DNA of 64,000 nucleotides, from the NCBI GenBank assembly GCA_021203305.1, contig JAJQBK010000007.1:1-64000 (forward strand), read 5' to 3'. Origin of the DNA: Lachnospiraceae bacterium. GTDB taxonomy: Bacteria > Bacillota > Clostridia > Lachnospirales > Lachnospiraceae. Below the pieces are notes generated by a model. That model saw nothing but the letters and a program-made list of their open reading frames with translations. It was not told the DNA's origin and searched no databases. Of this stretch, positions 54,727 through 63,939 are shown one piece after another (positions within the stretch are counted from its first letter, which is position 1; the number at the start of each line of letters is the position of its first letter). Made by a program: the position numbers and the translations under genes.

Positions 54727-54840
54727 AAAAGGGCGCTTTCGCCGGTATAACGTTTTCGGAATCACAGTGAACGGCAGAATAATTTCCGCTCACTGTCAGG
54801 AGGATGCGCACGAGAAGTTATACCGGGAAGGCGCCTTTTT
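54727..54840 (+). terminator. Complex attenuator-like hairpin before rimM
   Basis: Outer arms AAAAGGGCGCTTTCGCCGGT and, 80 bases on, ACCGGGAAGGCGCCTTTTT pair with small bulges; an inner stem CAGTGAACGG/CCGCTCACTG lies between. The five T at 54836-54840 end eight bases before the rimM ribosome site. Confidence 0.7.
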
Positions 54841-54858
54841 CAGAATCCGGAGGTTTTT

Positions 54859-55371
54859 TTGGAAGATTTATTTCAGGTAGGCGTGATCGCCAACACCCAC
54901 GGAGTACGCGGGGAGGTCAAGGTATTTCCCACAACGGATGACGTCAGACGCTTCAAAAAATTAAAAAAGGTGTTTCTGGACACCGGAAAAGACCTTATTT
55001 CGCTGGATATTGAGAGCGTTCGCTTTTTTAAGCAGTTCGCGATTCTGAAGTTTGCGGGAATCGACGATATGGACGCGGCCATGGCGTACAAGGGGAAAAG
55101 CCTGCTCATTTCGCGCCGGGACGCGGTGAAGCTTCAGAAGGATGAATATTTCATCGCCGACCTGATCGGGCTTTCCGTATATAATGAGGAGGGAGCCCTT
55201 CTGGGCAGCGTGACGGATGTGCTGCAGACCGGCGCCAACGATGTGTACGCGGTAAAAATGGAGGACGGCAGGGAATTATTGCTGCCTGCCATCAAAGACT
55301 GTATTCTGGAAATTGACCTGGAGGGGCGTTCCATGCGGGTGCATGTGATGGACGGCCTGATGGATTTATAG
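54859..55371 (+). CDS. rimM: Ribosome maturation factor RimM
   Basis: Helps mature the 30S head by binding S19. The 170 residues show FQVGVIANTHGVRGEVKVFP at the N-terminus and a PRC-barrel C-domain (DLIGLSVYNEEGALLG; NDVYAVKMEDGRELLLPA). TTG start at 54859, five bases after CCGGAGG; no ATG would keep the N-terminal motif. Preceded by a strong hairpin. Confidence 0.94.
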   Translation: MEDLFQVGVIANTHGVRGEVKVFPTTDDVRRFKKLKKVFLDTGKDLISLDIESVRFFKQFAILKFAGIDDMDAAMAYKGKSLLISRRDAVKLQKDEYFIADLIGLSVYNEEGALLGSVTDVLQTGANDVYAVKMEDGRELLLPAIKDCILEIDLEGRSMRVHVMDGLMDL

Positions 55372-55389
55372 AGGCGGCGGGCTACGGCT

Positions 55390-56811
55390 ATGAAATTTTG
55401 TGTATTGACGCTTTTTCCGCGGATGATTGAACAGGGAATGTCGGAAAGCATTCCGGGAAGAGCCAGGCGGCAGGGGCTGATTGAGCTTCAGACCGTGGAT
55501 ATCCGGGATTACACGGAGGATAGGCACCGGCGGGTGGATGATTATACCTACGGCGGCGGCGCGGGAATGCTGATACAGGCGCAGCCGGTATATGACGCTT
55601 ATCAGGCGGCCACAAAAGAGTGTGACAAAAAGCCCCGCACCATTTACGTTACTCCCCAGGGCAGGGTTTTTGACCAGAAGCTGGCTTTGGAGCTCTCAAA
55701 GGAAAAGGAGCTTGTGTTTCTCTGCGGCCATTATGAGGGCGTGGATGAGAGGGTGCTGGAGGAGATTGTCACGGACCGGATTTCCATCGGGGACTATGTG
55801 CTCACCGGAGGGGAGCTCCCGGCGCTGGTCATAATGGACGCTGTCAGCCGCCTGGTGCCCGGCGTCCTCCACAATGAGGAATCCGCTGAGACGGAGACCT
55901 TTGACGATGACCTGTTGGAATATCCCCAGTATACCCGCCCGGAGTGCTGGCATGGGAAGAGCGTTCCCCAGGTGCTTTTGTCCGGAGATCACTGCAAAAT
56001 CAACGCCTGGCGGCTGGAGGAGGCAAAGGAGCGCACAAGGGCGCAGAGACCGGATCTGTACGCCGCCTATGAGTATCGGCAGGAGGTAATTCGCTGGCTT
56101 TCCCGGCAAAAACGGCTGCATATCCACATGATGGAGCTGTTGAAAAGAAATCTCGGGAGGGTGCTTGCCTTCGACCCGAAGGATGGGGCGCTTCTGGAGG
56201 AAAATACCGGCGTGATCATGCTGACCTGCACCTCCGCGGAGGCGGGGGAGCGGCTTTTAACCGCTTCCGGGATGGATTTCACAGGCTGCCTGTTCTGCGT
56301 CTGCCAGGAGGAAATCATACCTGTGCTTCGCGGGCGTTTCCAGACGACGCAGGCCCGGGGCTGTTATCAGGCTTATTATACCAGAGGCGTGCCGCTGCCG
56401 GTCCGTAAGGATCTGGATATCCGCAGACTGGATGAAAGCTATGCGGAGGAGATATTCGCGGAGTATCATGAGCTGGTTACGCTGGACGAGCTGAGGGGGC
56501 ACCTGGCCCGGGGTGATCTGTACGGAGCTTTTGTGAAAAAGGACATAGCTTTTGACAGGGAAAACGCAGGGTACGAGCTGGCTGGCTTCATCGGTACTCA
56601 CTCTGAGGGCGCTCTGGGGATGCTCCAGGTGCGGCCGCGGTTCCGCCGCCGGGGTATAGCCGCGGCGCTGGAAGCGTATATGATCAATGAGGCGCTTAAG
56701 CGGGGAGAAATCCCCTTCGGCCATATTTTTGAGGGGAATGAGGCTTCCCTGCATTTACAGAGAAAGCTGGGACTGAATGTGACGGACGTCTGTCTGTGGT
56801 GGGTGTGGTAA
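55390..56811 (+). CDS. trmD: TrmD tRNA (m1G37) methyltransferase fused to a GNAT domain
   Basis: The first ~225 residues are TrmD: FCVLTLFPRMIEQGMSES, YGGGAGMLIQ, CGHYEGVDERV and the knot loop SIGDYVLTGGELPALVIMDA. TrmD normally ends near 240, but the frame runs on to 473. Residues ~245-473 form an acetyltransferase-like unit with FIGTHSEGALGMLQVRPRFR, the acetyl-CoA loop RRRGIAAALE (about 419-428) and GNEASLHLQRKLGL. No stop or frameshift separates them. A perfect AGGAGGT lies inside at 56083, but the next in-frame ATG is about 40 bases away. Target of the acetyltransferase unknown. Confidence 0.88.
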   Translation: MKFCVLTLFPRMIEQGMSESIPGRARRQGLIELQTVDIRDYTEDRHRRVDDYTYGGGAGMLIQAQPVYDAYQAATKECDKKPRTIYVTPQGRVFDQKLALELSKEKELVFLCGHYEGVDERVLEEIVTDRISIGDYVLTGGELPALVIMDAVSRLVPGVLHNEESAETETFDDDLLEYPQYTRPECWHGKSVPQVLLSGDHCKINAWRLEEAKERTRAQRPDLYAAYEYRQEVIRWLSRQKRLHIHMMELLKRNLGRVLAFDPKDGALLEENTGVIMLTCTSAEAGERLLTASGMDFTGCLFCVCQEEIIPVLRGRFQTTQARGCYQAYYTRGVPLPVRKDLDIRRLDESYAEEIFAEYHELVTLDELRGHLARGDLYGAFVKKDIAFDRENAGYELAGFIGTHSEGALGMLQVRPRFRRRGIAAALEAYMINEALKRGEIPFGHIFEGNEASLHLQRKLGLNVTDVCLWWVW

Positions 56812-56991
56812 AACCTGCCCCCAATGGGCATGACAGATTACGTGTAATGATATTTTAAACACCATCTGTCATTACTAAAGAGGCATGATATTCTATGTAC
56901 AATAATTTTTTTACCTTACCTGTCATTACTGAACAGACACAGAATATACAAAAAAGAAAACACCGTTAAAAACGGGAACGGAGGCGCCAGA

Positions 56992-58452
56992 ATGAGCACG
57001 CAGTACGATAAGAGAAATATTTCCATGGTCATGGATATGTACGAGCTGACCATGTCCAACGGCTACTTTAAGGAGGGCCTGAGGGACAGGCCGGCCGCCT
57101 TTGATGTTTTTTACAGAAATAATCCCGACCAGGCGGGCTTTGCCATCTTTGCCGGGCTGGAGCAGGTGGTGGAGTATATTCAGAACCTTCATTTCAGCGA
57201 GGAGGATATTGCCTACCTTCAGAGCCTGAAAATGTACAGTGAGGAATTCCTGGATTATCTGAGAAATTTTAAATTCCGGGGGGATATTTACGCCATGCCG
57301 GAGGGCACGGTGATGTATCCGGGTGAGCCCATCATGACTGTGGTGGCGCCGCTGATTGACGCCCAGCTGATCGAGACGGCCATTCTTCTGGAGATCAACC
57401 ACCAGTCCCTGATTGCCACCAAGACCAATCGGATTGTGCGCTCGGCGGCGGGAAAACCTGTATCCGACTTCGGGGCGAGACGGGCACATAACGTGGACGC
57501 AGCGGTTTACGGGGCCAGGGCGGCCTATATCGGCGGCGCCGCCGGAACGGCCACGGTGCTGGCGGGGGAGATGTTCGGCATCCCCATCACAGGAACCATG
57601 GCTCACAGCTGGGTGATGTCCTTTGAAAGCGAGTATGAGGCGTTTAAGGCCTTCGCGGAAAATTATCCGGATTCCTCCTCTTTGCTGGTGGATACCTATG
57701 ACGTGTTAAGGAGCGGCGTCCCCAACGCCATCCGTGTGGCCAAAGAGGTGCTGGAGCCCATGGGCAAACGCCTGAGGAGCATCCGTCTGGATTCCGGCGA
57801 CCTGGCTTATCTGTCCAAGGAGGCCAGAAAGATGCTGGATGAGGCGGGCCTTCAGGACTGTATTATTGTGGCCTCCAATTCTCTGGATGAGTATACCATC
57901 CGTTCCCTGCGTGTGCAGGGCGCCGTCATCGACAGCTACGGTGTGGGCGAGAAGCTGATCACCTCCTCCACCCAGCCCGTGTTCGGCGCGGTGTACAAGC
58001 TGGCGGCCATCAGCGAAAACGGCAAATTTGTGCCAAAAATCAAGGTTTCCGAGACCGCGGAGAAGATCACTAACCCCGGCATCAAGGAGATCTACCGGGT
58101 ATATGATGAAAATGGAAAGGCTGTGGCGGACTATCTGGCGGTGAAGGGAGAGCAGATTGACGCCTCGAAGCCTGTCCGCTATGTGGACCCCGTTCAGTAC
58201 TGGAAAAACAGGTGCTTTGTGAACTGCACCTTTAAGCCCCTGCAGAAGCAGATCTTTCAGAACGGCGAGCTGGTCTATGAGCTGCCGCCCCTGGATGAGA
58301 TCAGGAAATATGTCCGCCACCAGCTGGATCATGAGATCTGGCAGGAGGAGCAGAGGTTCGAGAATGCCCATACGCATTATCTGGACATGAGCCCGGCCAT
58401 GTTTGAGCTGAAGATGGGGCTGCTTCACGAGGAAAATAAGCAGGCGGATTGA
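56992..58452 (+). CDS. pncB: Nicotinate phosphoribosyltransferase
   Basis: Salvages nicotinate to NaMN for NAD synthesis. The 486 residues show MDMYELTMSNGYF, the FDVFYRNNP and TGT-like FGIPITGTMAHSW blocks, DFGARRAHN, and RLDSGDLAYLSKEAR. ATG follows GGAGGCGCC. Not in an obvious operon; together with nadK in this window it serves NAD(P) supply. Confidence 0.94.
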   Translation: MSTQYDKRNISMVMDMYELTMSNGYFKEGLRDRPAAFDVFYRNNPDQAGFAIFAGLEQVVEYIQNLHFSEEDIAYLQSLKMYSEEFLDYLRNFKFRGDIYAMPEGTVMYPGEPIMTVVAPLIDAQLIETAILLEINHQSLIATKTNRIVRSAAGKPVSDFGARRAHNVDAAVYGARAAYIGGAAGTATVLAGEMFGIPITGTMAHSWVMSFESEYEAFKAFAENYPDSSSLLVDTYDVLRSGVPNAIRVAKEVLEPMGKRLRSIRLDSGDLAYLSKEARKMLDEAGLQDCIIVASNSLDEYTIRSLRVQGAVIDSYGVGEKLITSSTQPVFGAVYKLAAISENGKFVPKIKVSETAEKITNPGIKEIYRVYDENGKAVADYLAVKGEQIDASKPVRYVDPVQYWKNRCFVNCTFKPLQKQIFQNGELVYELPPLDEIRKYVRHQLDHEIWQEEQRFENAHTHYLDMSPAMFELKMGLLHEENKQAD

Positions 58453-58516
58453 AAAAAGAATGCCTGAAAAAGGCTGCGAACCCGCAGGTGTGGGAAAGGA
58501 AAGAGAGGAAAATCAT

Positions 58517-59008
58517 ATGGGCAGATCAGGAATGGGAGGCGGCGCGGGCCGGTCAGGAGGAGGACACAGCGGCGGCGGTCGTACCGGAGGCGGAATGGGC
58601 GGACATGCCGGCGGCATGAGCGGAGGGCGTTCAGGAGCCGGTGCGGGCCGTCCGGCAGGCGGATCGGCTGGAAGAGGTGCACGCCCCGCGGCAAACAGAC
58701 CGGCGGGTGGAGCGGCACGTCCCATGGCCGGAGGACCGGGACCGAAACCGGCGCCGGGACCCAGGGGGCCGGTGAGACGCCGCCGCAGACCCTTTGTCAG
58801 ACCCATGCCCTTTGGCCTGGTCAGCCGTTTCGCCACCGACTATCTGGTGTGCATGGCGGTAATGGAAGCGCTGGAGCGCCTGTATCAGGGACATGGAACC
58901 TATGAGGATGAGATGAGGTGCAATGACTTTTTCGGACGCGTGTTGCTGGCCAGCGAGTATTACGACTGCTATCTGTGGATGCAGGAGTACATGAGGGAGT
59001 GCTGGTAA
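58517..59008 (+). CDS. Gly/Arg/Pro-rich protein of unknown function
   Basis: A 163-residue protein. Residues 1-85 are low-complexity (MGRSGMGGGAGRSGGGHSGG, then GRPAGG and ARPAANRP repeats), followed by RRRRRPF. Residues 95-163 form a small, Tyr-rich helical domain (FATDYLVCMAVMEALERL...YYDCYLWMQEYMRECW). No signal peptide or family recognised. Might be RNA- or surface-associated. ATG follows AGAGAGGA. GC-rich throughout. Confidence 0.7.
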   Translation: MGRSGMGGGAGRSGGGHSGGGRTGGGMGGHAGGMSGGRSGAGAGRPAGGSAGRGARPAANRPAGGAARPMAGGPGPKPAPGPRGPVRRRRRPFVRPMPFGLVSRFATDYLVCMAVMEALERLYQGHGTYEDEMRCNDFFGRVLLASEYYDCYLWMQEYMRECW

Positions 59009-59013
59009 GCTTC

Positions 59014-60820
59014 ATGAATGGAAAAAGATGGAAGCGGCTGAAGGGAATTCTGCTGCTGGGCACGGTGCTGGCCGCCCTGAAAATGATATTTTTTGACTAC
59101 ACGCTGGATGAAGAATACCAGATTGTCATGGCTTATCGGAATATCAGCGTGGATTCCTGGTTTGTGCAGATGTGGGAGCCCCATCAAACGTCGGCTTTTT
59201 TGTGCGCCTGGCTAATGCGCCTGTATTATGTCGCAGCGGGAACGTACACCGGGGTAATCCTGTACCTGAGAATTTGTACCACGCTGATTCAGCTTGCTCT
59301 GACTTTTTATCTGTATCGCGTTCTGTGCGGTCTGACAGAGAAAAGATACGCGTTTATGCTGGCGCTGATTTACTTTAATGTGGTACCAAAGGCAATTCAG
59401 ATTCCTGAATTTTCCAATATGCAGCTGTGGTTTTTTACCCTGCTTGTGTTGCTGCTGATCCGGTATTACAAAGGAACAGGCGATCAAAAAAGGCGGGATT
59501 ATATCCTGCTGATATTGATGGGCCTGTGTATGTCACTGGAGGTGCTTTCCTATCCGTCGTGCATAATACTGTTTCCGTTCTTTTCGGGTTATATTTTTAA
59601 AAAATCGGGTTCAAAGAGATGGAGAGACACGGCATGCTTTGCCGGAACCTGCGGAGCCTGCGCTCTGGTCTGGCTGGGTCTGATTCTGCGAAATATCAGT
59701 TTTTCGGATTTCGTAAGAAATGTGGGTTATATGCTGGATTTTGATCCGACCCATGAAATTTCCGGCGTTTCCTCCACAAAGCTTGCGGCACTTTTTTCCA
59801 ATCTTGTGGCGGGACTGGGGCTGATTGCATTGATTCTGGCAATCAGCGGAGGGATATTTTTTCTTCTGCGGATGTGTCAAAATAAAAAAGCGGCAGGAGA
59901 ACACCCTGCAGACGAAAAGAGCAATGTAAATGAAAATGACGGTGGCAATGACAGTGGGACTGGCCGTTTGTACGCTGCACAGGCAAAACGGGAATGCATC
60001 CTGAAATTCGCTGTGATTGCAATCATGGTATCGGAAGTGGTGCAGCTGTTTTACTGGGTCATTCTGCATACCGGGTATGAGCTGCCGCATATTCATTTCG
60101 CAGTGATTCTTTTTGCGGCCGGGGCAGCCTGGAGATATGCCGGAAAGCAAAAAGGTGCTTTTTGCGGGGATAGTCGGGGCCCTGCTTTCTATCGCCGCGG
60201 TGGTTTATATCAGCGATCTGGAGCTTTACAATGCACTGCCGCATGGCTGGCTGGGCGTCCTGTTTTGTGTGATAGTCATTATGTGGGCGCTGCAAAATAC
60301 TCTGGGAGAGCGGGCCGGACGCTGGATATGGGCGTTGCTTGTCAGCCTGTGTCTGGTCTGTCTGGTGGGAAAGGGCTATACCATGCGCGGAGGCCGTGGT
60401 TATGAGACCGTACTGGGTACCGAAGGACTGATGAAGTACGGACCTGCTGCCGGAATTCTGACAGATTACATGAACGCCTATATTTATAATTCCAATTATG
60501 AGGATTTTGAGGTATATATAGAGGATGGGGACAGGGTGCTCATTGTGACGAATATGGTGTTTTCTCAAAGCACGATGTCTTACCTGTTCAAGGATACGGA
60601 GGTATGCCATTATTCCATTGTGGACCCCACGACTTATGATGAGCGTCTGCTGACCTACTGGGAGCTTTATCCGGAGAAAAAGCCGAATGTCATCATTGTG
60701 GATTGCTGGTATGGCTGGCTCTATGAGGCTTCAGACAGCTGGATCATGCAGTATATTGAAAATGAGTTTGGATACACCGGCGTTATTGATGGAAAATATA
60801 TCAGAATTTACAGGCAGTAA
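59014..60820 (+). pseudogene. GT-C-like membrane protein interrupted by a frameshift
   Basis: Reading frame 1 codes about ten membrane helices and a luminal-loop motif DYTLDEEYQ typical of GT-C glycosyltransferases, up to AAWRYAGKQK near 60141; it then becomes Gly/Arg-rich nonsense to 60405. The natural continuation (VLFAGIVGALLSIAAVVYIS, ending GKYIRIYRQ) lies in frame 2 to 60820. Removing one A from the AAAAA run at 60139-60143 joins them into a ~600-residue protein. It could be a decayed gene, a phase switch or a sequencing error. No substrate can be named. Confidence 0.7.
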
Positions 60821-60927
60821 CCTTATAGCTTCAGACCGTCGAAAGCGCAGGCGCCGGGGAAGGCTCAGAGAACCGAAAAAGTTCGCTATCATTTACAGGT
60901 TTACAACAGGTTTACGGGATTCCTGTC

Positions 60928-60956
60928 TTGACAACCGCCATTGGATATGGTAAATT
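60928..60956 (+). promoter_or_regulatory. SigA-type promoter of rplS
   Basis: TTGACA (60928-60933), 17-base spacer, TAAATT (60951-60956). The ~70-base leader after it could hold an L19-type leader; I cannot confirm one. Confidence 0.8.
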
Positions 60957-61034
60957 CTAATGGTTGTGAAAATTGAGATGGTCCTCTGTGGCGGGAATGC
61001 TTTAAGAACATCAAAAGATTAAGGAGGAAACACA

Positions 61035-61382
61035 ATGAACGACATTATCAGAAACATCGAAGCCGAGCAGATGAAGTCCTCTGTGGATGACTTCTCCGTA
61101 GGCGATACCGTGAGAGTATACGGCAAGATCAAAGAGGGCAACCGCGAGCGTATCCAGGTATTCGAGGGCACAGTGCTCAAGAGACAGAACGGTGGCTGCA
61201 GAGAGACCTTTACCGTGAGAAAGACCTCCAACGGCGTCGGCGTGGAGAAGACCTGGCCCTTACACAGCCCCAACGTAGAGAAGATCGAAGTGGTGAGAAG
61301 AGGCAAGGTCAGACGCGCGAAGCTGAATTATCTGCGCAAGCGTGTGGGTAAGAGCGCGAAGGTGAAGGAATTGATGAGATAA
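61035..61382 (+). CDS. rplS: 50S ribosomal protein L19
   Basis: A 115-residue protein at the subunit interface: [51 protein letters not shown] follows AAGGAGG. First gene of rplS-lepB-rnhB-rbgA, though a terminator and repeat follow it. Confidence 0.97.
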   Translation: MNDIIRNIEAEQMKSSVDDFSVGDTVRVYGKIKEGNRERIQVFEGTVLKRQNGGCRETFTVRKTSNGVGVEKTWPLHSPNVEKIEVVRRGKVRRAKLNYLRKRVGKSAKVKELMR

Positions 61383-61412
61383 GGAAGTGCCGTTTCGCGA
61401 CGGTTCCTTAGT
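61380..61412. repeat. Repeat family B-like palindrome, copy 4
   Basis: TAAGGAAGTGCCGTTTC and its inverted half GACGGTTCCTTAG; the TAA is the rplS stop codon, as in the copy at 37177. Confidence 0.55.
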
Positions 61413-61423
61413 TCGGGGATTGA

Positions 61424-61456
61424 GGGCAGCCGGGTGTTGGCTGTCCTTATTCTTTA
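61424..61456 (+). terminator. Terminator after rplS
   Basis: GGGCAGCC pairs with GGCTGTCC (one G-T), followed by TTATTCTTT. Confidence 0.68.
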
Positions 61457-61460
61457 CCTG

Positions 61461-61616
61461 TATGATACAAGGGACAAAAGGTCAGAAATCGAATGCTCAC
61501 ACAAGGTACGCCCTGCAGGTGCGCGACGCGAAGCTAGTCCTTTAGGGCATTCGTATTTATGACCTTGGGGACCGCAACGACATACCCTTTTGTTGCTTTA
61601 ATCATCTATATGAAAA
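61461..61616. repeat. Interspersed repeat family C, copy 3 (long form)
   Basis: TATGATACAAGGGACAAAAG at the start, an inner inverted pair GAATGC/GCATTC, then TTTATGACCTTGGGGACCGC, AACGACATAC and the T-rich tail shared with copy 1. It accounts for much of the 342-base rplS-lepB gap. Confidence 0.72.
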
Positions 61617-61661
61617 ACTGTCTTACAGGCATGTGTACGGATGAAAAGGCGCATGATACTT

Positions 61662-61705
61662 GTGCAGTGTTTTCGAAATAATTGATTATTTACGAAACGC
61701 TGCAC
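61662..61705 (+). promoter_or_regulatory. Stem-loop just upstream of lepB
   Basis: GTGCAGTGTTTTCG and AAATAA pair with TTATTTACGAAACGCTGCAC around a TTGA loop, with three mismatches. It ends nine bases before the GGAGG of lepB and may affect its translation or processing. Confidence 0.6.
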
Positions 61706-61724
61706 CAGACGCGGAGGTACATAA

Positions 61725-62282
61725 ATGATAAAGGAGCTTTCCTTCCGTAAGAAAAAGAGGCTGACCAGCCAGCTGATCCGCAGGATTGAGATGTATCTGA
61801 TTGGTTGCCTCATAGCCGCGTTGTTTGGCTTTGTCCTGACAGCCGCTTTTGGCTATACGGCCACAAACGTGGGCGTGTCCATGGAAGGCAGCCTGGTACA
61901 CGGGCAGCAGGTGCTGGTAAACCGCGCGGCCTATCTGCTGTTTTCCCCGTCGAGGGATGATGTGGTAATTTTCAAGGCCGGCGGCACCCATACCTATATC
62001 AAGAGAGTCGTGGCCGTGCCCGGGGATACGGTTCAGATAGTGAACGGCTATCTTTATGTCAACGGAGAGCAGGAGCAGGGCGATTACGAGAAGATGTCTG
62101 ACGCGGGGATTCTGGAAACCCAGGTTACGCTTGGGGAGAATGAGTATATCGTACTGGGCGACAACCGCAATAACAGTGAGGACAGCCGTTCCGGCTCCGT
62201 CGGTATTGTGGAAAAGTCCCAGATTTCAGGAAAGGTATGGCTGGCGCTGCCCTACGGCGGCAGTAAGATGAAGCCGTTGTAG
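61725..62282 (+). CDS. lepB: Signal peptidase I
   Basis: Membrane protease removing signal peptides. The 185 residues have a cytoplasmic basic head, one membrane helix (about 22-43), catalytic Ser52 in NVGVSMEGS, catalytic Lys93 in [12 protein letters not shown], and [15 protein letters not shown]. The usual SMxPT is SMEGS here, a missing Pro that is worth noting. ATG follows GGAGG. rnhB starts two bases after. Confidence 0.94.
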   Translation: MIKELSFRKKKRLTSQLIRRIEMYLIGCLIAALFGFVLTAAFGYTATNVGVSMEGSLVHGQQVLVNRAAYLLFSPSRDDVVIFKAGGTHTYIKRVVAVPGDTVQIVNGYLYVNGEQEQGDYEKMSDAGILETQVTLGENEYIVLGDNRNNSEDSRSGSVGIVEKSQISGKVWLALPYGGSKMKPL

Positions 62283-62284
62283 AG

Positions 62285-62947
62285 ATGAGCGTGAAAGAGG
62301 AACGGGAGGCGAGGAAAGCCCTTGCCCTGGCGAAAGAACAGGAGCGGATGCGACAGTTGTTCTCCTACGAGAGGGAATATGGCACTTATGGTGCCATCTG
62401 CGGCATCGACGAGGCGGGCCGGGGGCCGTTAGCGGGGCCGGTAGTGGCCGGGGCGGTTATCCTGCCGAAGGACTGCGACATATTATATATCAATGATTCC
62501 AAAAAACTTAGTGAAAAAAAGCGTGAGATGCTGTATGATGAGATCATGGCCAAGGCCGTGGCTGTGGGCGTGGGAGTTGTTTCTTGGGAGCGGATCGATG
62601 AGATCAACATTCTGCAGGCTACCTATGAGGCCATGAGGCAGGCCATTGCCGGACTGTCAACTGCGCCGGATCTACTGCTGAATGACGCGGTCACCATTCC
62701 CGGCGTGGATATAAAGCAGATGCCCATCATAAAGGGAGACGCCAAAAGCGCGTCCATCGGCGCCGCCAGCATCATCGCCAAGGTAACCAGAGACCGGTTG
62801 ATGCTTAAGTATCATAAGCTGTACCCGGAGTACGGGTTTGACACCCACAAGGGCTACGGCACGAAGGCCCATATTGAGGCTCTGCAAAAATACGGGCCCT
62901 GTCCCATCCACCGCAGAAGCTTTATCGGACATTTTATTGCGCAATAA
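62285..62947 (+). CDS. rnhB: Ribonuclease HII
   Basis: Removes ribonucleotides from RNA-DNA hybrids. The 220 residues have an N-terminal ~35-residue basic extension, [20 protein letters not shown] with Asp42-Glu43, [18 protein letters not shown] with a metal Asp, and HKGYGTKAH. Follows lepB by two bases. Confidence 0.95.
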   Translation: MSVKEEREARKALALAKEQERMRQLFSYEREYGTYGAICGIDEAGRGPLAGPVVAGAVILPKDCDILYINDSKKLSEKKREMLYDEIMAKAVAVGVGVVSWERIDEINILQATYEAMRQAIAGLSTAPDLLLNDAVTIPGVDIKQMPIIKGDAKSASIGAASIIAKVTRDRLMLKYHKLYPEYGFDTHKGYGTKAHIEALQKYGPCPIHRRSFIGHFIAQ

Positions 62948-63087
62948 AAAGCTTTCCTGTATGATGATATTGCGTAAGGATCTGGACTGTGCTGAGGATT
63001 TCTAAACTGTACTATCAAAGGTCAGGTTATTTCGAAAACGATGTACAGGAAAAGGAAAGTATGAAAGAAAAATAACAGAGGAATTTT

Positions 63088-63939
63088 ATGAATTATCAGT
63101 GGTATCCGGGCCATATGACGAAAGCCATGCGGATGATGCAGGAGAATATTCAGTGGATCGACCTGATTATCGAGCTGGTGGACGCCAGAGTCCCCTTAAG
63201 CAGCCGCAATCCCGACATTGATACGCTGGGAAAGGGAAAGTCCCGGATCATTCTTTTAAATAAAGCGGATCTGGCGGATGAGGCCGCCAATCAGGCCTGG
63301 ATGGATTTTTACCGGCGGAAGGGCTTTCATGTGCTGGAGGTCAACGCCAGGTCCGGCCAGGGCGTCGGTAAGATGAACGGGCTGGTGCAGGAGGCCTGCA
63401 GAGACAAAATCGAGAGGAATAAAAAGCGCGGGATCGTCAACCGTCCCATGCGGGCTATGGTGGTGGGGATTCCCAACGTGGGGAAGTCCACCTTTATCAA
63501 TTCCTTCGCGGGAAAGGCCTGTACGAAGACTGGCAATAAGCCCGGCGTCACAAAGGGAAAGCAGTGGATCCGGTTAAATAAGAACCTGGAGCTTTTGGAC
63601 ACGCCGGGGGTTCTGTGGCCCAAATTTGAGGATCCGAGAACCGGGATGCTGCTGGCGTTCATAGGCTCCATCAATGATGATATTCTGATTTCGGAGGAGC
63701 TGGCGGTGGATTTCCTTCGCTCTGTCAGCGGCAGATACGGCAGCCTGATTCAGCAGCGCTACGGGATTGGGAGCCTTGAGAACCCGGCCACGGTGCTGGA
63801 GGAGATCGCCCTCAGGAAATGTCTGGTCAGAAAGGGCGGAGAGCCGGATATTAACCGGGCCTCTCAGCTTCTGATGGAGGATTACAGGAGCGGAAAGCTC
63901 GGCAGGATCACTTTGGAGTGGCCGGGAGAGGATCAATAA
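63088..63939 (+). CDS. rbgA: Ribosome biogenesis GTPase RbgA (YlqF)
   Basis: Circularly permuted GTPase needed for late 50S assembly. The 283 residues show YPGHMTKAMRMM, G4 LNKADL (before G1), G1 GIPNVGKSTFIN, G3 DTPGVLWP and the C-terminal RNA-binding region. ATG follows GAGGAATTTT. The canonical Firmicutes order is rplS-ylqF-rnhB; here lepB is included and rnhB precedes rbgA. Confidence 0.95.
   Translation: MNYQWYPGHMTKAMRMMQENIQWIDLIIELVDARVPLSSRNPDIDTLGKGKSRIILLNKADLADEAANQAWMDFYRRKGFHVLEVNARSGQGVGKMNGLVQEACRDKIERNKKRGIVNRPMRAMVVGIPNVGKSTFINSFAGKACTKTGNKPGVTKGKQWIRLNKNLELLDTPGVLWPKFEDPRTGMLLAFIGSINDDILISEELAVDFLRSVSGRYGSLIQQRYGIGSLENPATVLEEIALRKCLVRKGGEPDINRASQLLMEDYRSGKLGRITLEWPGEDQ

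Noticed and set aside
59014-60820. Programmed ribosomal frameshifting in the GT-C-like gene
   Set aside because: The shift needed is +1; the A-run would favour -1 slippage, and no stimulatory stop or known +1 signal is present. An indel is simpler.
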